This document shows, one piece after another, positions 23,605-34,789 of a stretch of 64,000 nt of DNA; position 1 is the first letter of the stretch; every line of letters begins with the position of its first letter. The stretch spans positions 3,444,118-3,508,117 of the forward strand of contig NC_023757.2 of NCBI RefSeq assembly GCF_000499845.2, read 5' to 3'. The DNA comes from Phaseolus vulgaris. Taxonomy: Eukaryota > Streptophyta > Magnoliopsida > Fabales > Fabaceae. The position numbers and the translations under genes are program-made. The notes beneath the pieces were generated by a model. The model did no database searches. It worked only from the letters and a program-made list of their open reading frames with translations, and was not told where the DNA came from.

Positions 23605-24117
23605 AAAATTCAAATGTACACAGTTTTTCAATGACCCACAATCGCTAAATTCACAAGCATTAGAGCATGTGAGGACAGCATGGTCAAAATATTTTGTAAC
23701 CATGTATAACACTTTAAGATTGATAAATTATTAGAATGACATAAAACTTTTTCATATATTAGCAAAACTTTTTGTAGAGTTTTATATGTACTTAATTTGT
23801 TGTATGTATTTTTCATATTTAAATTATGATATTAAATACTTTTATTTTTTGGAGATTAGATATTTTATGCAAGTTTGAGGTGTATATATATAAAATAAAA
23901 CATTTTGTTTTAAAAAAAATCGACATATAATGATGGTTCCATCTGAACCGTCTTTACATATAATTTTTTTAAATTAAACACATGCACACACTTATAACGA
24001 CGATTCCATGAAAAATCATCTTTAAAAATAATTTTTTTTAAAAGTTACACGTGATAATTCATTTCTAACAACATCCAAAATAATGATGTGCTCTTTTTAA
24101 CGGTGGTTAATGTACTA
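23605..24117. other. 3' flank of the CACTA remnant with subterminal-like inverted words
   Basis: No gene. Words of the type GACGATTCCATGAAAAATC and GGTTCCATCTGAACCGTC occur in both orientations at 23920-24115, like the subterminal binding-site repeats of CACTA elements. Confidence 0.45.
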
Positions 24118-24540
24118 TTTTACTAATGTTATTTATATTATTTTAATTAAGTTTTAACTATATAAATAGCTTAATTCAATCCAATAACCATAAAATCTAA
24201 TTAAGCCTTATTAAGTATTTACCATTTTACAATGTAATAATGTTTTATGTGATTTCAATGTCCAGTTGTATATAAGAAAAATATTACCTTATACTTAACT
24301 GTTAATCTTAATCAACGAGGAACTAATTAATTGGATATGAAAATAGTATATTTTTAATAAATTTAACATTTTAAGTATAATATAATTATATATTTTAATT
24401 CAAATAAGTTAAAATTTGAATGACCAGGACAACTATTTTAAATTTTAATAATATGTAATATAAATTATATATTTTAACTGTGATGTGAAGTTTATTTACA
24501 TGTTATATAATTTATTTACATATAAAATATTAAGTATAAA
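24118..24540. repeat. downstream part of defensin-like block A (paired with 26040-26490)
   Basis: Matches 26040-26490 nearly end to end (AATTCAATCCAATAAC, AAGAAAAATATT, TGATGTGAAGTTTAT and so on). It shows the tandem unit is: repeats, gene, this tail. In copy A the tail is now about 5.2 kb away from its gene because of the insertion. Confidence 0.8.
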
Positions 24541-25175
24541 CAAATCTATATGTTTCTATAAAAAAATTACCCAATAAAAAATTTACCGTGACAAAGCTTT
24601 TGTCTAACATCTTTAATCATTATGGATAACTTGCCATCAAAGAGAAGTACAAGTAATCATCTAGTTTATATTTATAAATATTTATTTATTTAAAAATTAT
24701 CTTAAAATAACTCACTTTTGAGAATATTAAGCATCTTTTATCATCTTGTCATTTTCTATAATACAAATTAGGAAGCTTTTCAAAATATATTATTTACACG
24801 TTTATATCCATTAATAAATTATAAAGAATAATTGCTAATATTAATTTTGTAATTACTTGTGATGATATACTAATTTGGTAGTTTTTTAAAAAAAAACATA
24901 TGTAATGCTTTTATGTCCATTAATAAATTATAAAAAAAAACAATTGTTAATATTAATTTTTGTAATTATTTATAGCGTGCAAGTTTAGAAAATTTTAACT
25001 ATTATATACAATTTTATGTCAATTAATAAATTACAAAAACTAATTGGTAATATTACATTTAATAAATATATTATATATTTAATCAATGCAAATGAAAAAT
25101 ATGTATATTATTATTGCTTTTTAATAAATATATTATATTATACAGTAAATGTTAATTAATAAATTACAAATGATA
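24541..25175 (+). promoter_or_regulatory. upstream region of defensin-like gene B, built from ~110-bp repeats
   Basis: Second copy of the block at 17355-18000. 110-bp repeat units at about 24755-25080, TATAAATA at 25180-25187. The leader element reads AAACTCTAAACCC (25226-25238), so the telo-box of gene A and of the broken copy is changed by one base here. Confidence 0.7.
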
Positions 25176-25271
25176 TTCTTATAAATAGAGACAAATTCAT
25201 ATGAAAACATATATTACAAAAGTTTAAACTCTAAACCCATACACAAGATTCAGAGTTCTACATATACAAAA

Positions 25272-25592
25272 ATGGCTCGTTCAAATCTCTCAGTGATTCT
25301 GCTAAATCTTATCCTTGCAGCTATGTTCATTGTTTTATTTTCATCTGGTATGAACAAAAACAACTCTCAGAAACTGAATTTATTTGTACAATAATTTGAA
25401 TTTGATTTGTATTTATTGTTCATAATTCCAAGTTCTGATTATAATGCAGGTGTTAGCAGCACACCCTCTTGTCATGGAGCATGCTCTCAGTTTCCTGACT
25501 GTGCTGGCCATTGCCAAAGTTTAGGTTATAAGACAGGGCTATGCACTATAGATGTATGCTGCTGTTCTAACTCAGGTTCACTTTTTGTGTGA
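25272..25592 (+). CDS. small secreted cysteine-rich (defensin-like) peptide, gene B
   Basis: Paralog of gene A, 72 aa, same structure: exon 1 25272-25347 (signal peptide), intron 25348-25449, exon 2 25450-25592. The eight-cysteine pattern C-x3-C-x5-C-x3-C-x9-C-x4-CCC is identical. Differences from A: one residue in the signal peptide (Ile to Asn at position 5) and three near the first cysteines of the mature part (Lys30 to Thr, Gln34 to His, Thr38 to Ser); the C-terminal 34 residues are the same. All cysteines and splice sites are kept, so both copies look functional. Changes clustered at the start of the mature peptide could reflect selection or drift; too few sites to tell by eye. A signalling or antimicrobial role is inference. 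Confidence 0.85.
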
Positions 25593-26039
25593 ATGCAATA
25601 AACAGTGCATTCTTTGTATGAATTCTAAGTATTATTGAATGAATATTAGCTTAATTGCTAAAGAATTGTGAGAAATTGAGTTTTCTCTTTGCTATGTTGG
25701 CTTTTAAATTACATTATCAAATATAAGGATGGTTTTTAAATTACTAACATCAATTATATACTGTTGTGCATTTCAAAAAATTAAGAAACAATAATCAGAT
25801 TTGGTTTTTAAATTTTGCCTGAGGTTTTTATCTCTAATAGAGAAGTTTGAACAAACTAAGTTTAATGTTTTTATATTTCATTAAATTTTTTTCATGTAGG
25901 CATTTTTCACTACAAAATATTTTATTTGCTTGTTTTTCTGTCCAATCAACACCATCTATTTTGATTATTTAATTAATAAAGATGTACGAAAGATTAGAAG
26001 TTTTAAATAACAAATTTGTACATCATAATATCAACCTAT

Positions 26040-26490
26040 TTACGATATTTTAATTAGATTTTAACTATATGAATAACTTAATTCAATCCAATAACATTAG
26101 CATCTAATCAAGCCTTAACACAGTGTAATATTGTTTTATGTCATTTTACTGACTATTAGTATATAAGAAAAATATTTCCTTATGCTTAACTGTTAATCTT
26201 AATCAATGAGAAATTAATTAATTCAACTAATAATTAGATATAAAAATAGTATAATTTTTATAAAATTGAACATTTTTAAGTATAATATATATGATTATAT
26301 ATTTTAATTCAAATATTTTAAAATTTGAATGACTAGTATTGAATAACTATTTTAAATTTTAATAATAACATGTAATATAAATTTATATATTTTAATTGTG
26401 ATGTGAAGTTTATGTACATGTTATATAATTAATTTATTCACATATAAAATATTAAGTATAAACAAATCTATATTTCTATACAAAAATTTA
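26040..26490. repeat. downstream part of defensin-like block B (paired with 24118-24540)
   Basis: Directly follows gene B flank; homologous to the tail of block A. The homology ends near ACAAAAATTTACCG (about 26490), where a third unit would begin but is absent. Confidence 0.8.
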
Positions 26491-27053
26491 CCGCGTAAGG
26501 GAGAGAGTTCAATTGTGATTTTATTGAATTTTAATAATCTTTGCAATAGCTCCATTAATGAAGTTAAGATGAAGATTTGGTGTGCCAAAAATCAAACTCA
26601 AAATCTTTTATCTACCATGTCATATTAGATGTAATTGACTAATTCAAAAGAATAATGTATTTTATTTCATTTACTCATATTCTATTTGAAGACCAAACTA
26701 TGATTCACATGTCTGATACATTACTCTAGAGGCAAGTTTGATCTAACTCCACATATGCAAGTTTGATATATGATGATTCATTAAAAAATAAACATAAGAA
26801 AATACATTTTTCTAAAAGTTTTTCAAGAGTTACGTCTGGTTAAGCATAAAAATATTTTTCTCAAATAATCATATAATACATGCCTATGATAGACTTGTTA
26901 GGATTAAATACTTATAATCTCCTATTTTCTCTAGTATAAAAGGTCACATCAGATATACATATTTGCATCTAACTAACCAGTTCATAACCAAACCAAATAC
27001 CAAGTTTTAAGAGTATTTTGTTCAAACCATATTTGATATTTACTCACATATTA
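26491..27053. other. intergenic, no gene seen
   Basis: AT-rich single-copy-looking DNA between the defensin-like block and the MITE. Nothing recognised. Confidence 0.5.
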
Positions 27054-27433
27054 CACTACAAGAAAATCATGAAATAGAAACCAATTTGTAAAAACCAAAA
27101 TAATTTTAGTTGTAACAGTAACTAAATTAGAGACCATTTTAGAAATTAAAAAGAAATTTGGTTTCTAAATTAGTTTATATTATTTTTTATTATTGTTAAA
27201 TAGTTTCTAAATTGGTATCTAATTAGCAACTAAGGTTTTAACTACCAATTATTTAGTTTCTAAATTTGGTAGCAAAAACCTGGTTGCTAATTAGATAGCA
27301 ATTTAGAAACTATTTAACAATAATAGAAAATAATAGAAACTAATTTAGAAACCAATTTTTTTTTTAGTTCCTATTGTAACTAATTATTTTGGTCTCTAAA
27401 AATTGGTTTTTATTTCATGATTTTCTTGTAGTG
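27054..27433. mobile_element. complete CACTA-ended foldback MITE, 380 bp, TTA target duplication
   Basis: Begins CACTACAAGAAAATCATGAA and ends with its reverse complement TTCATGATTTTCTTGTAGTG. Flanks are TTA at 27051-27053 and TTA at 27434-27436, the 3-bp duplication typical of CACTA transposons. The inverted repeats extend far inward (for example GTTTCTAAATTGGTATCTAA on the left against TTAGATAGCAATTTAGAAAC on the right), so the element can fold into one long hairpin. No coding capacity; it would depend on a transposase from an autonomous CACTA element. Confidence 0.93.
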
Positions 27434-27610
27434 TTAACTCTACTTCAAAGGTTAGGGCAGATGATAATAACATGTATTGTAAAGGATATAAGGAGGGGAG
27501 AACACTTAAATAATAGTTTATATTGGTTCGTTTGTCACACAAGACATTCAGTTCTTGACCAGCCAACCAAGTTTAAGTAGGCAGACTAATGTTGTGAATC
27601 TTTGGGCTCG

Positions 27611-27890
27611 TAGTCACTTCTAGCTAACCCCTTGAATATTCTTGACATTAGTCACTCTTGACTTAATTGATTATTTTTTTACACAAGTCACTCTTGGCTA
27701 ACCCTTTAAGTATTCTTTTCTCAAAACACTCCTAACTAACCTTGGATATTCTTTGCACCTAGCCACTCTTGGCTAACCAAATATTCTTTCGGAGCCACTC
27801 ATGGCTTACCCTGTTAAGAAGTATTCTTCACTCAAGTCACTCTTGATTGAACCTCAATATTCTTTTCCAAATAGTCACTACTGGCTAAGA
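27611..27890. repeat. imperfect ~37-bp tandem repeat, about 8 units
   Basis: Unit pattern AGTCACTCTTGGCTAACC, short spacer, TATTCTTT, spacer. Copies start near 27611, 27649, 27686, 27724, 27760, 27790, 27835 and 27872, with substitutions and small indels. Not coding. Possibly part of an LTR or unclassified element. Confidence 0.85.
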
Positions 27891-29170
27891 TATGAAAGTT
27901 TGGTATTTTAGTGATCTACTAATCCTTGGGTCATATGACCATGAAGGATTATGTTTGATGAAAATACAATGGTCAGGCTTTCTTTCCTTGTTTAGATAAT
28001 CTTGCTCTCTAGGGAAGGTAGCGTCTTTCGACGTATACAATGGTTAGGCTCACTCTCCTATGTAACTGAATAAACAATTGAAGTTTTTTTCATAAAGCTC
28101 CTTTATATCCTAGTGCTTTGATCTTAATTTTAAGCTTGAGGGTCATTCGATATCCTCTTGTCAAATTTTTTTGCTATAGTGTGCAACCTCTGCTTTCTTG
28201 GCTTAGAGGAATGCTCTTCTTTTGAGCAACATTTTGATATTATGTGTCCTCTCCTCTATCTTATTATCATTCTTCTGGATGGAAGGTTTTAAATAGATTC
28301 TAGAAAAATGTAGTTGTTAAAAGATAATTTATAGTTGTTATAGTTTTTATGCGCATCATATCAAACTTTGAGAAAAACCTGCATAGTGTTATATCGTCTA
28401 TCAAACAAAATAATCGTGTCTTACAAGATTTGTTGTTTTTATAGAACTGTCATCTTATAAGTGTGATAGTGTTTTATACTTAACTATTTTAAAGAACTAA
28501 CCTTGGGATGTTAGACTTTTTCCGTGGCAATCTCCATATTTTGAAGGTAGTTAAAACATGAATCTATATAAAACATGAATCTATACAAAACATTCCACAG
28601 TTTAAGTTTTCACAAACAATTTCTACTTCGTACAAACTTTCATAGATCATAAGTTAAAGTGCAAGTTTGATAGGTTATCAAATTGTTGAATATTTCTCAT
28701 TAGTGAGACATATCAGTGAGATATAGTCTTTTGTTAGTTTGTTACAGAATCAATACATGTTATATCAAGATACAAGGTTTCTAGGAACAACTAAAGCTTA
28801 TGTTTTGCTTATAAGAAATATAATATCAATATGTTACAAAGTAAGCATAAGCAAAAACAATAAGCGTAGACTCGAATCTATTCTTTTTAGCTTGCTCCTT
28901 TTTAACTTGCTCCCCTGAACTTAAGCTCTTTGTGATCTTCATAATGCTCCCCTCAAAATATGATTCTCCCCTCCAATTTTCCCTTATAATCTCTGCTTCC
29001 ATGCCAACTTTTTATCTTTAATTTTCTTCCCTGTTTTAAGCAACATCAATAAAAGGGTGGACCAACACTTCAATCAATGTCCTCCATCCTCATCATCTAT
29101 GATAACACCATTGGAGCAGATAAAGTTGTTGGTAGCAGAGGTCTGGGTCCAAGTCTTAGCAGGAATGCAA
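27891..29170. other. intergenic, moderate AT, no gene seen
   Basis: Contains a word repeated at 27967 and 28038 (ATACAATGGT-AGGCT) that continues the repetitive character of the preceding stretch, then unique-looking DNA. No coding region recognised. Confidence 0.4.
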
Positions 29171-29310
29171 TCATATTTCTACACATGGTAGTTTCTGTGA
29201 TGGCTTGATTATGGCCTCTAGTGCTAATTGTGTTACAACATTGACCATTTCCAAGGGAACTTTTTTATGTAGATTCTCACCGAGGAGAGCTAAAGCTTGT
29301 TGTGTTGTCT
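29171..29310 (-). pseudogene. exon-like fragment, family not recognised
   Basis: After an AG acceptor-like site (29312-29311) the minus strand reads TTQQALALLGENLHKKVPLE, then MVNVVTQLALEAIIKPSQKL before a TGA at 29173-29171. Composition and amphipathic pattern look like real protein, unlike the surrounding frames. About 130-260 bp upstream (29440-29570) another minus-strand stretch reads SEEENWSVYYHRRKQRFYAS. Together they may be exons of a decayed or unrecognised gene. No start, full splice set or domain could be assigned. Confidence 0.3.
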
Positions 29311-30207
29311 CTGGATAAAATATGAACAAGCAAGTTAGCAGCTTACAATGTAGCCATGTTCATTATGATAAGCACAAAAATATAATTTCTTTACCTTGCT
29401 TACTTGATATTGAGTTCAAAAATATTTCAGATCAACGTAGAGGACACATGGTAGCACATGGGGATGAACATGTGACTTCTCTTAATGATGCATAAAATCG
29501 TTGCTTTCGTCTGTGATAATAAACAGACCAGTTTTCTTCTTCACTTTCAATCATTATTTCCATCTCCGTGTGTGTTGGACATATCTATGTCCATATCTAA
29601 TAATTAAATCAACAATTTCTTATACTATATTTCATTTATAAATCATGATAAATAAAAGATAAAAACTATAAAATAACTTTTTTAACAATAAAGTTTACTC
29701 ATATGATAGAAGTCCAAAAGGTATAATGTTGAAATAGTCATTGTTGAAAACTGTAATTATGAATAAACAAAATTCTCCTCCTGTTAAAATTTATTCATGG
29801 AAGAGTATATTTAGAAGAAACTAATGTATAACAACGTCTAGTTTATAAACTTGTATCAACTTCTTAAAGACAATGAAATAAAAATATTTTTTAAACTAAA
29901 ATTAATTTATATAATAAAATGATTTTTTATAAACTAAAATTAACTTATATAGAATTTGTTTTCATCTTAATTCTTTAAAATTAAGTTTTCGATGAAACAG
30001 CTAGCTTTAACTTCGTGAAACAACATTGAATTAAACAAAAATTACAATGTGTAGATTCAAGCAAATATCATCAACTAATTATCCAATTGAAATTTGTGAT
30101 ACTCTATTCTATACTCATTACATGAACCTCTACAAGTGTAGTAAGAATCTTGTGAGACATGAAACAGATTCAGCTGAGTCACATATTCCCATTTCATTGC
30201 CTTCACT

Positions 30208-32848
30208 CTATGATCTGCTCCTCCTCAAGCTGCATGATGGACATTTATACCGTTTTAGGGTGTCAGCCTTTGCAGAGTTGATCATAACACACCTTCCATG
30301 GTACCACCACTCACATATATCGCACCCCATCCAAAGTTCATCTCCATTGTATTTTTCACCACAGCTTCCACAAAATATTCTAGCATGCTCACCTTTCATT
30401 GCTACCTGTGATTTTCTTTGTCAGAACAAAACTAAAACCACCATATTTTTTTTATATATGCTTACTTCCATTATTATTTGTTTTTATGGAACTTTTAGCA
30501 TTTTCAAACCAATACTTAACCAGTCAGGAGAAACAATAGTCACCGGAAAAGGAAAGGAAACTACTAACCTCGATGGTTACACCAGATTTGCTTCCACTAT
30601 CCAAGGAGAGTTTTTCCTTAATTGGTTTATTGCCACTTGCAACTTGAAAAACGGTGGAAAGAGCATTGATCAAACCAAATAGGCGTTTTCTGCCATTAGA
30701 AGTCAAGGAAAACATCGATAGAAAGAACCATATGCCAAGTTGCAGGAGACGCTAAGCAGGGTGCTACAATAAAGATATCCAATATAAGTTTTATATATTG
30801 ACATATCTTGCAATTGGAAATTGAAGAAATTTCTAGTTTAAATAAAAGAGCAGAGTTGTCAATCTAATACATTGGATCCCCTCTTTAATTTTGACACTTG
30901 GATTACTATCATCTGACTATCAACTATAACTTTTGATCTATAATAAACACTTGATGTAACAATTGATATTAAAGTTAGATCACAGATTTATTCTCAATGA
31001 AGAAAAATGTTACAAATTACATCAATTATCCCACACTAAGTGAGCTAAGTTACAATCCAAAAGTTCAAAATCATAATTGAATAGATGATCTTAAGTAGAA
31101 AAAATTGTGTTCTGACAATTAACTATAGCTTTTGGACTAGTAGTAGTGAAGGCTCAATTATCACACTTAAGATCATGAGTTAAATTTCCTGTAAGACAAA
31201 TGTTGATGTAAGACAATTGTTGAGGGGAGAATTGTAGCACAAATCACAGTAAAAGTCTTATTCCTGAAAGTATAACTGTTAAAGGGAATTTGTTTTATAA
31301 GGTGCATCAATTGTCTAGGTGAGATGGGCTATAACTTTTTTGACTTAGTGGCAAGCTCAATCCAATAATTCCAAGAGTGTTATAACAGTACGGTACCCCA
31401 AATAATTGATTGACAATCACCCACTATATCAAAAGATCGAAATATTAACATGACTAATTTATATGGCACACTTATGAATGCTTAAAAATCAAAATATTCA
31501 AGAAATGCATAATTAATAACCGAGCCAAAGTTTTTTTTAATAAGCAGAAAAATTATACAAAAATTAAGTTTAACTGAGTACAAGTAATAGCCTAAATACT
31601 GAAAACAGCATCATCCATATTCACAATCCTTCAATAAGATAAGAAGCATATAAAATAGAAAAGATCCTGCCATGTGACAGAAAATTGAAAGCATGACACA
31701 AGATGGATTGGCAGAAGAATCCAAATTACACCTACCTAGCCACTATTATAGGGATGCTGCATTTGATCTAAGGTTTTTTATATATGGAATTTCTTTTGAC
31801 TCTTTACTCTAAAATAATGGTTTAGATGAATGTCCAGCATGAATTCCACTCATAACCATAACTTCTACATTAAATACACAGCCACAGTGAAGCGGGATTA
31901 TTGCTTATGCATCTCTGTGTCAATGTTAGATAATACCTTTCATTGTGGTTAAGCCGAGTTCCAAGGTAAAAGGCCACAGCAAGCAGCCATGAATCACTAT
32001 GCACAGCAACCAGAGAAAGCCAGTCCTTGCGGCTCAGGTCGTCCCTGGCAAAGTTGATTCCAAGAGCTGGCTCTGGGAGCTCTGGTGGAACTTCCTCCGA
32101 TGGCAGAGCTACCTCCCAGACCCCGTTTGGATGTCCATAGAGGCACAAGTTTTCCTTACCTTAAGGAAACACACAGGAAAAACTTCAAATTTAAGGGAAG
32201 AACACAACATATTATTCAATTATTACAAAACCACATATATCAACAATCTCAACCTAACTGAAATTAAAACCAGAAAAATGAACATGGATGTTACCCTCTA
32301 CTACCAGACCCAAACGCCATACAGCAAACTCAGCACTCTTATTTGACTTTCTTACGCTAACTAAACAGTACATGAACCATGCAAAACAAAAGCTCACATT
32401 TTCCCCATTACTATCTACCCTTTTTGTTTCTTTCTCAGTCTGAGTCATAAAAACCCCACCTTGTTCACTCGAACAAGCATGCAGAACAATTCACACACAC
32501 CCTCAGTTTGCTTTTCACAAATTCGCAAAACATAACGAAATACCAACAAAAAAATAAAAATAAACAAATAAAGAATCCAATTTTTTTCATGTAAAAGAAA
32601 CCCAAGTACAAAAATTAAGGGGGAAAAGCTGAGAAAATACCCTTTACCTGGATCACAGAGTCCGTAAAATTCATCAACGTCTAAGAAGAGAAAAAGGCAC
32701 GGGTGAAAAAAACAATGAGAGAGAAAGAAAAAGAAAGAGGCATTCTAAAGAAAAGAGTAGTACCGTGAGTGAGTGCGCGAATAATAGCGTTTCTTCGGGC
32801 TCTGAAATCTCTGAAGATCTCTTCAACTGTGCGGGGTTTGGAAGCCAT
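30208..32848 (-). CDS. Alfin-like protein with C-terminal PHD finger
   Basis: Nuclear chromatin reader; Alfin-like PHD fingers bind histone H3 trimethylated at Lys4. Five exons: 32848-32764, 32680-32648, 32159-31937, 30689-30569 and 30405-30208, joining in frame (phases 1,1,2,0) to 219 aa. The N-terminal Alfin domain covers about residues 6-135 ([64 protein letters not shown]). The PHD finger covers about 163-215 with a full C4HC3 zinc ligand set: FCGSC, GCDIC, WYHGRC, CPSC. Tyr and Trp residues for the methyl-lysine cage are present (KYNGDELW). At 219 aa it is shorter than usual for the family (about 240-260): the linker between the two domains is only about 25 residues. PHD side chains differ from the common EKWFHGKC form (here EWWYHGRC). 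No lesion seen; expression would show whether it is a divergent functional paralog. Confidence 0.92.
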
Positions 32849-34789
32849 GCAGCCGAAGGGTAAGAGAAAGAGAAGAAAAATACAGAGTAGAAGAATGTGT
32901 ATTAATGTGTTATAAATGAGGTATGATTTAATTTGATATAAAAAAAACATTTCATAAAAATTCAGTTATTTTTTAATTATTTACACTTATATATAAATAT
33001 ATATAAATGGATTCTTTATTATAACTGTTTTTTTATACACACTTTTTTCCTATTTTATCTTTATATTAATATTTTATTTTAATTATTTTATTATTTTTAT
33101 AATTATTTAAATTTAAAAATAGAAAAAAAGTTAATATTTAATTTAAAAAAACTAAAAATGGAAAAAATTAATTATTAATTTTACTTTTATTAATATATTT
33201 AATTTTATTATTTAATTTTTAAATTTCTTTTAAGATATAATAGACATTTAAGTAAAACTTCATAAATATATCATCAATACAATTTATTATTAATATAATT
33301 TATTATTAGTACATTTTAAATTTATTTATTTTTCTTTAAAATATATATAATTTGATATTTAAAAGATACAAATACACATTTATCTATATCTTTTAAATAA
33401 ATATAAATACACATATGATTATATTTAAAATCAAATAATATTATTCACATATTTATATTAAGAGTGTAGATTTATAATTTATTTTAATAAATATGAATAT
33501 ATTATATCTATATATATAAAAATGATTCCTTTTTATAAATAAATTTTAAGAATAATAGTATAGTTTAGTTTGGTTTTGAAAACTATTTTTCCAAAAACAA
33601 AATTATATATATATATATATATATTATTTAGCTTTACTGATACTCCTACTACTAATATCTGTGGCTCACCAAACAATTCTTTTTTTCTTCTTCCACTTTC
33701 ATTATGTATTTTTGTTACTTTTTATTTATTTCACATTGTAATTCAAGTTTTATTTTTTTATAAAAATCAAATAAATCATAATACTTTGCAAACTATTTTT
33801 TTAATCTTGATAAGATAAGAATATGCAAATAAGAAAATAGCAATAAAATTTGTAAATTTTTAAAATTAATAGAATTATGAATGATATGTTTTATATAATT
33901 TAATTATTGTTATAATTTAATTAATAAGATATTCGTTAATAATAATTTTTTTTCTTTTAAATAATATGTAGAAAACCATCTCAAATATCAATATTTATTT
34001 TTATTTTCTTTAAAAAATATTTAATTTTTTTCTTTAAAACATGTATATATTTATATATATATATATATATAAATAATTTAATATTTAAAAGATACAAATA
34101 CATATATTTATATTTCATTTATATGTCCGGTGGGAGAAATAGGATTTCTCCAGCCAAAGATCTTTCAACTTCATCTTCAAAGCCTTCAGAGATCCTATAA
34201 GGCATTTATGAGATAGTAGCAAATCAAACGATGTTTCCAGCATCTACCTTTAACAAACCTTCCAATGGTGAAGAAGCACTTTCCACTTGAGTAGACTTTC
34301 TTATTCAATTGCAGCTTTAAAAGTAAACAAGTTTCATCCTATTTACAATCATATTGCAGAGACTATACTGCAATAATATTATAATATAACAGAAAACTTG
34401 TTTGGAACATACTCTAAAGAAATTAGTACCACATTAATGATAATTTTTGCCTTGGTATACCAACTAACTAACTAACTAAATAGGCCTATAAAAAAAACTG
34501 ATTAGGGTTTTCTAAATTTAGGTAGTGGGAGGAGGATGTCTCTTCTCCATTCCATTATCTTCTAAGCTTGTGAGCCATAGAAATTAGTCAAATTGATAAA
34601 ACAAAAATGTGCTTCCCCAGACCCCAAATATATCTGTCCTCAAAATTGCTTTGTTTTTGGAATATTTGTTTGCTCTATATGAGTGGGAGGGCGTGAAAGA
34701 ACATAATTTTGGCTCATGAGTTTGAGCTTGGGAAGAGAAATCCTGCAATAGAATAGAAGAGAAGAGAAAGAGAAGAGAATTGGAGGGTA
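32849..34789. other. AT-rich intergenic DNA between divergent Alfin-like and PP1 genes
   Basis: 32849-32900 is the purine-rich Alfin-like leader. 33000-34130 is extremely AT-rich with microsatellites (33604-33625 and 34045-34071, both TA). 34130-34330 is a more balanced island without a recognised domain. 34460-34490 has four CTAA units. 34680-34789 is the likely PP1 leader. Confidence 0.5.

Larger units (their letters stand above)
18898..24117 (+). mobile_element. ~5.2-kb insertion splitting the duplicated defensin-like block
   Basis: Gene A downstream DNA matches gene B downstream DNA up to about 18897 (26018 in B). The match resumes at about 24118 (26040 in B). The DNA between is therefore extra in copy A. 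It contains AT-rich sequence, an unrecognised less AT-rich part (19850-20560), and the CACTA remnant at 21484-23600. Near 23920-24115, subterminal-like inverted words (GACGATTCCATGAAAAATC, GATGGTTCCATCTGAACCGTC) recall CACTA ends. The outermost CACTA TIR and target duplication were not found, so the boundaries are from block alignment only. Confidence 0.6.

Noticed and set aside
30047..30682. 211-codon plus-strand frame over the Alfin-like exons
   Set aside because: Covers exons 4-5 and an intron in antisense; no domain, and the Alfin-like gene explains the region.
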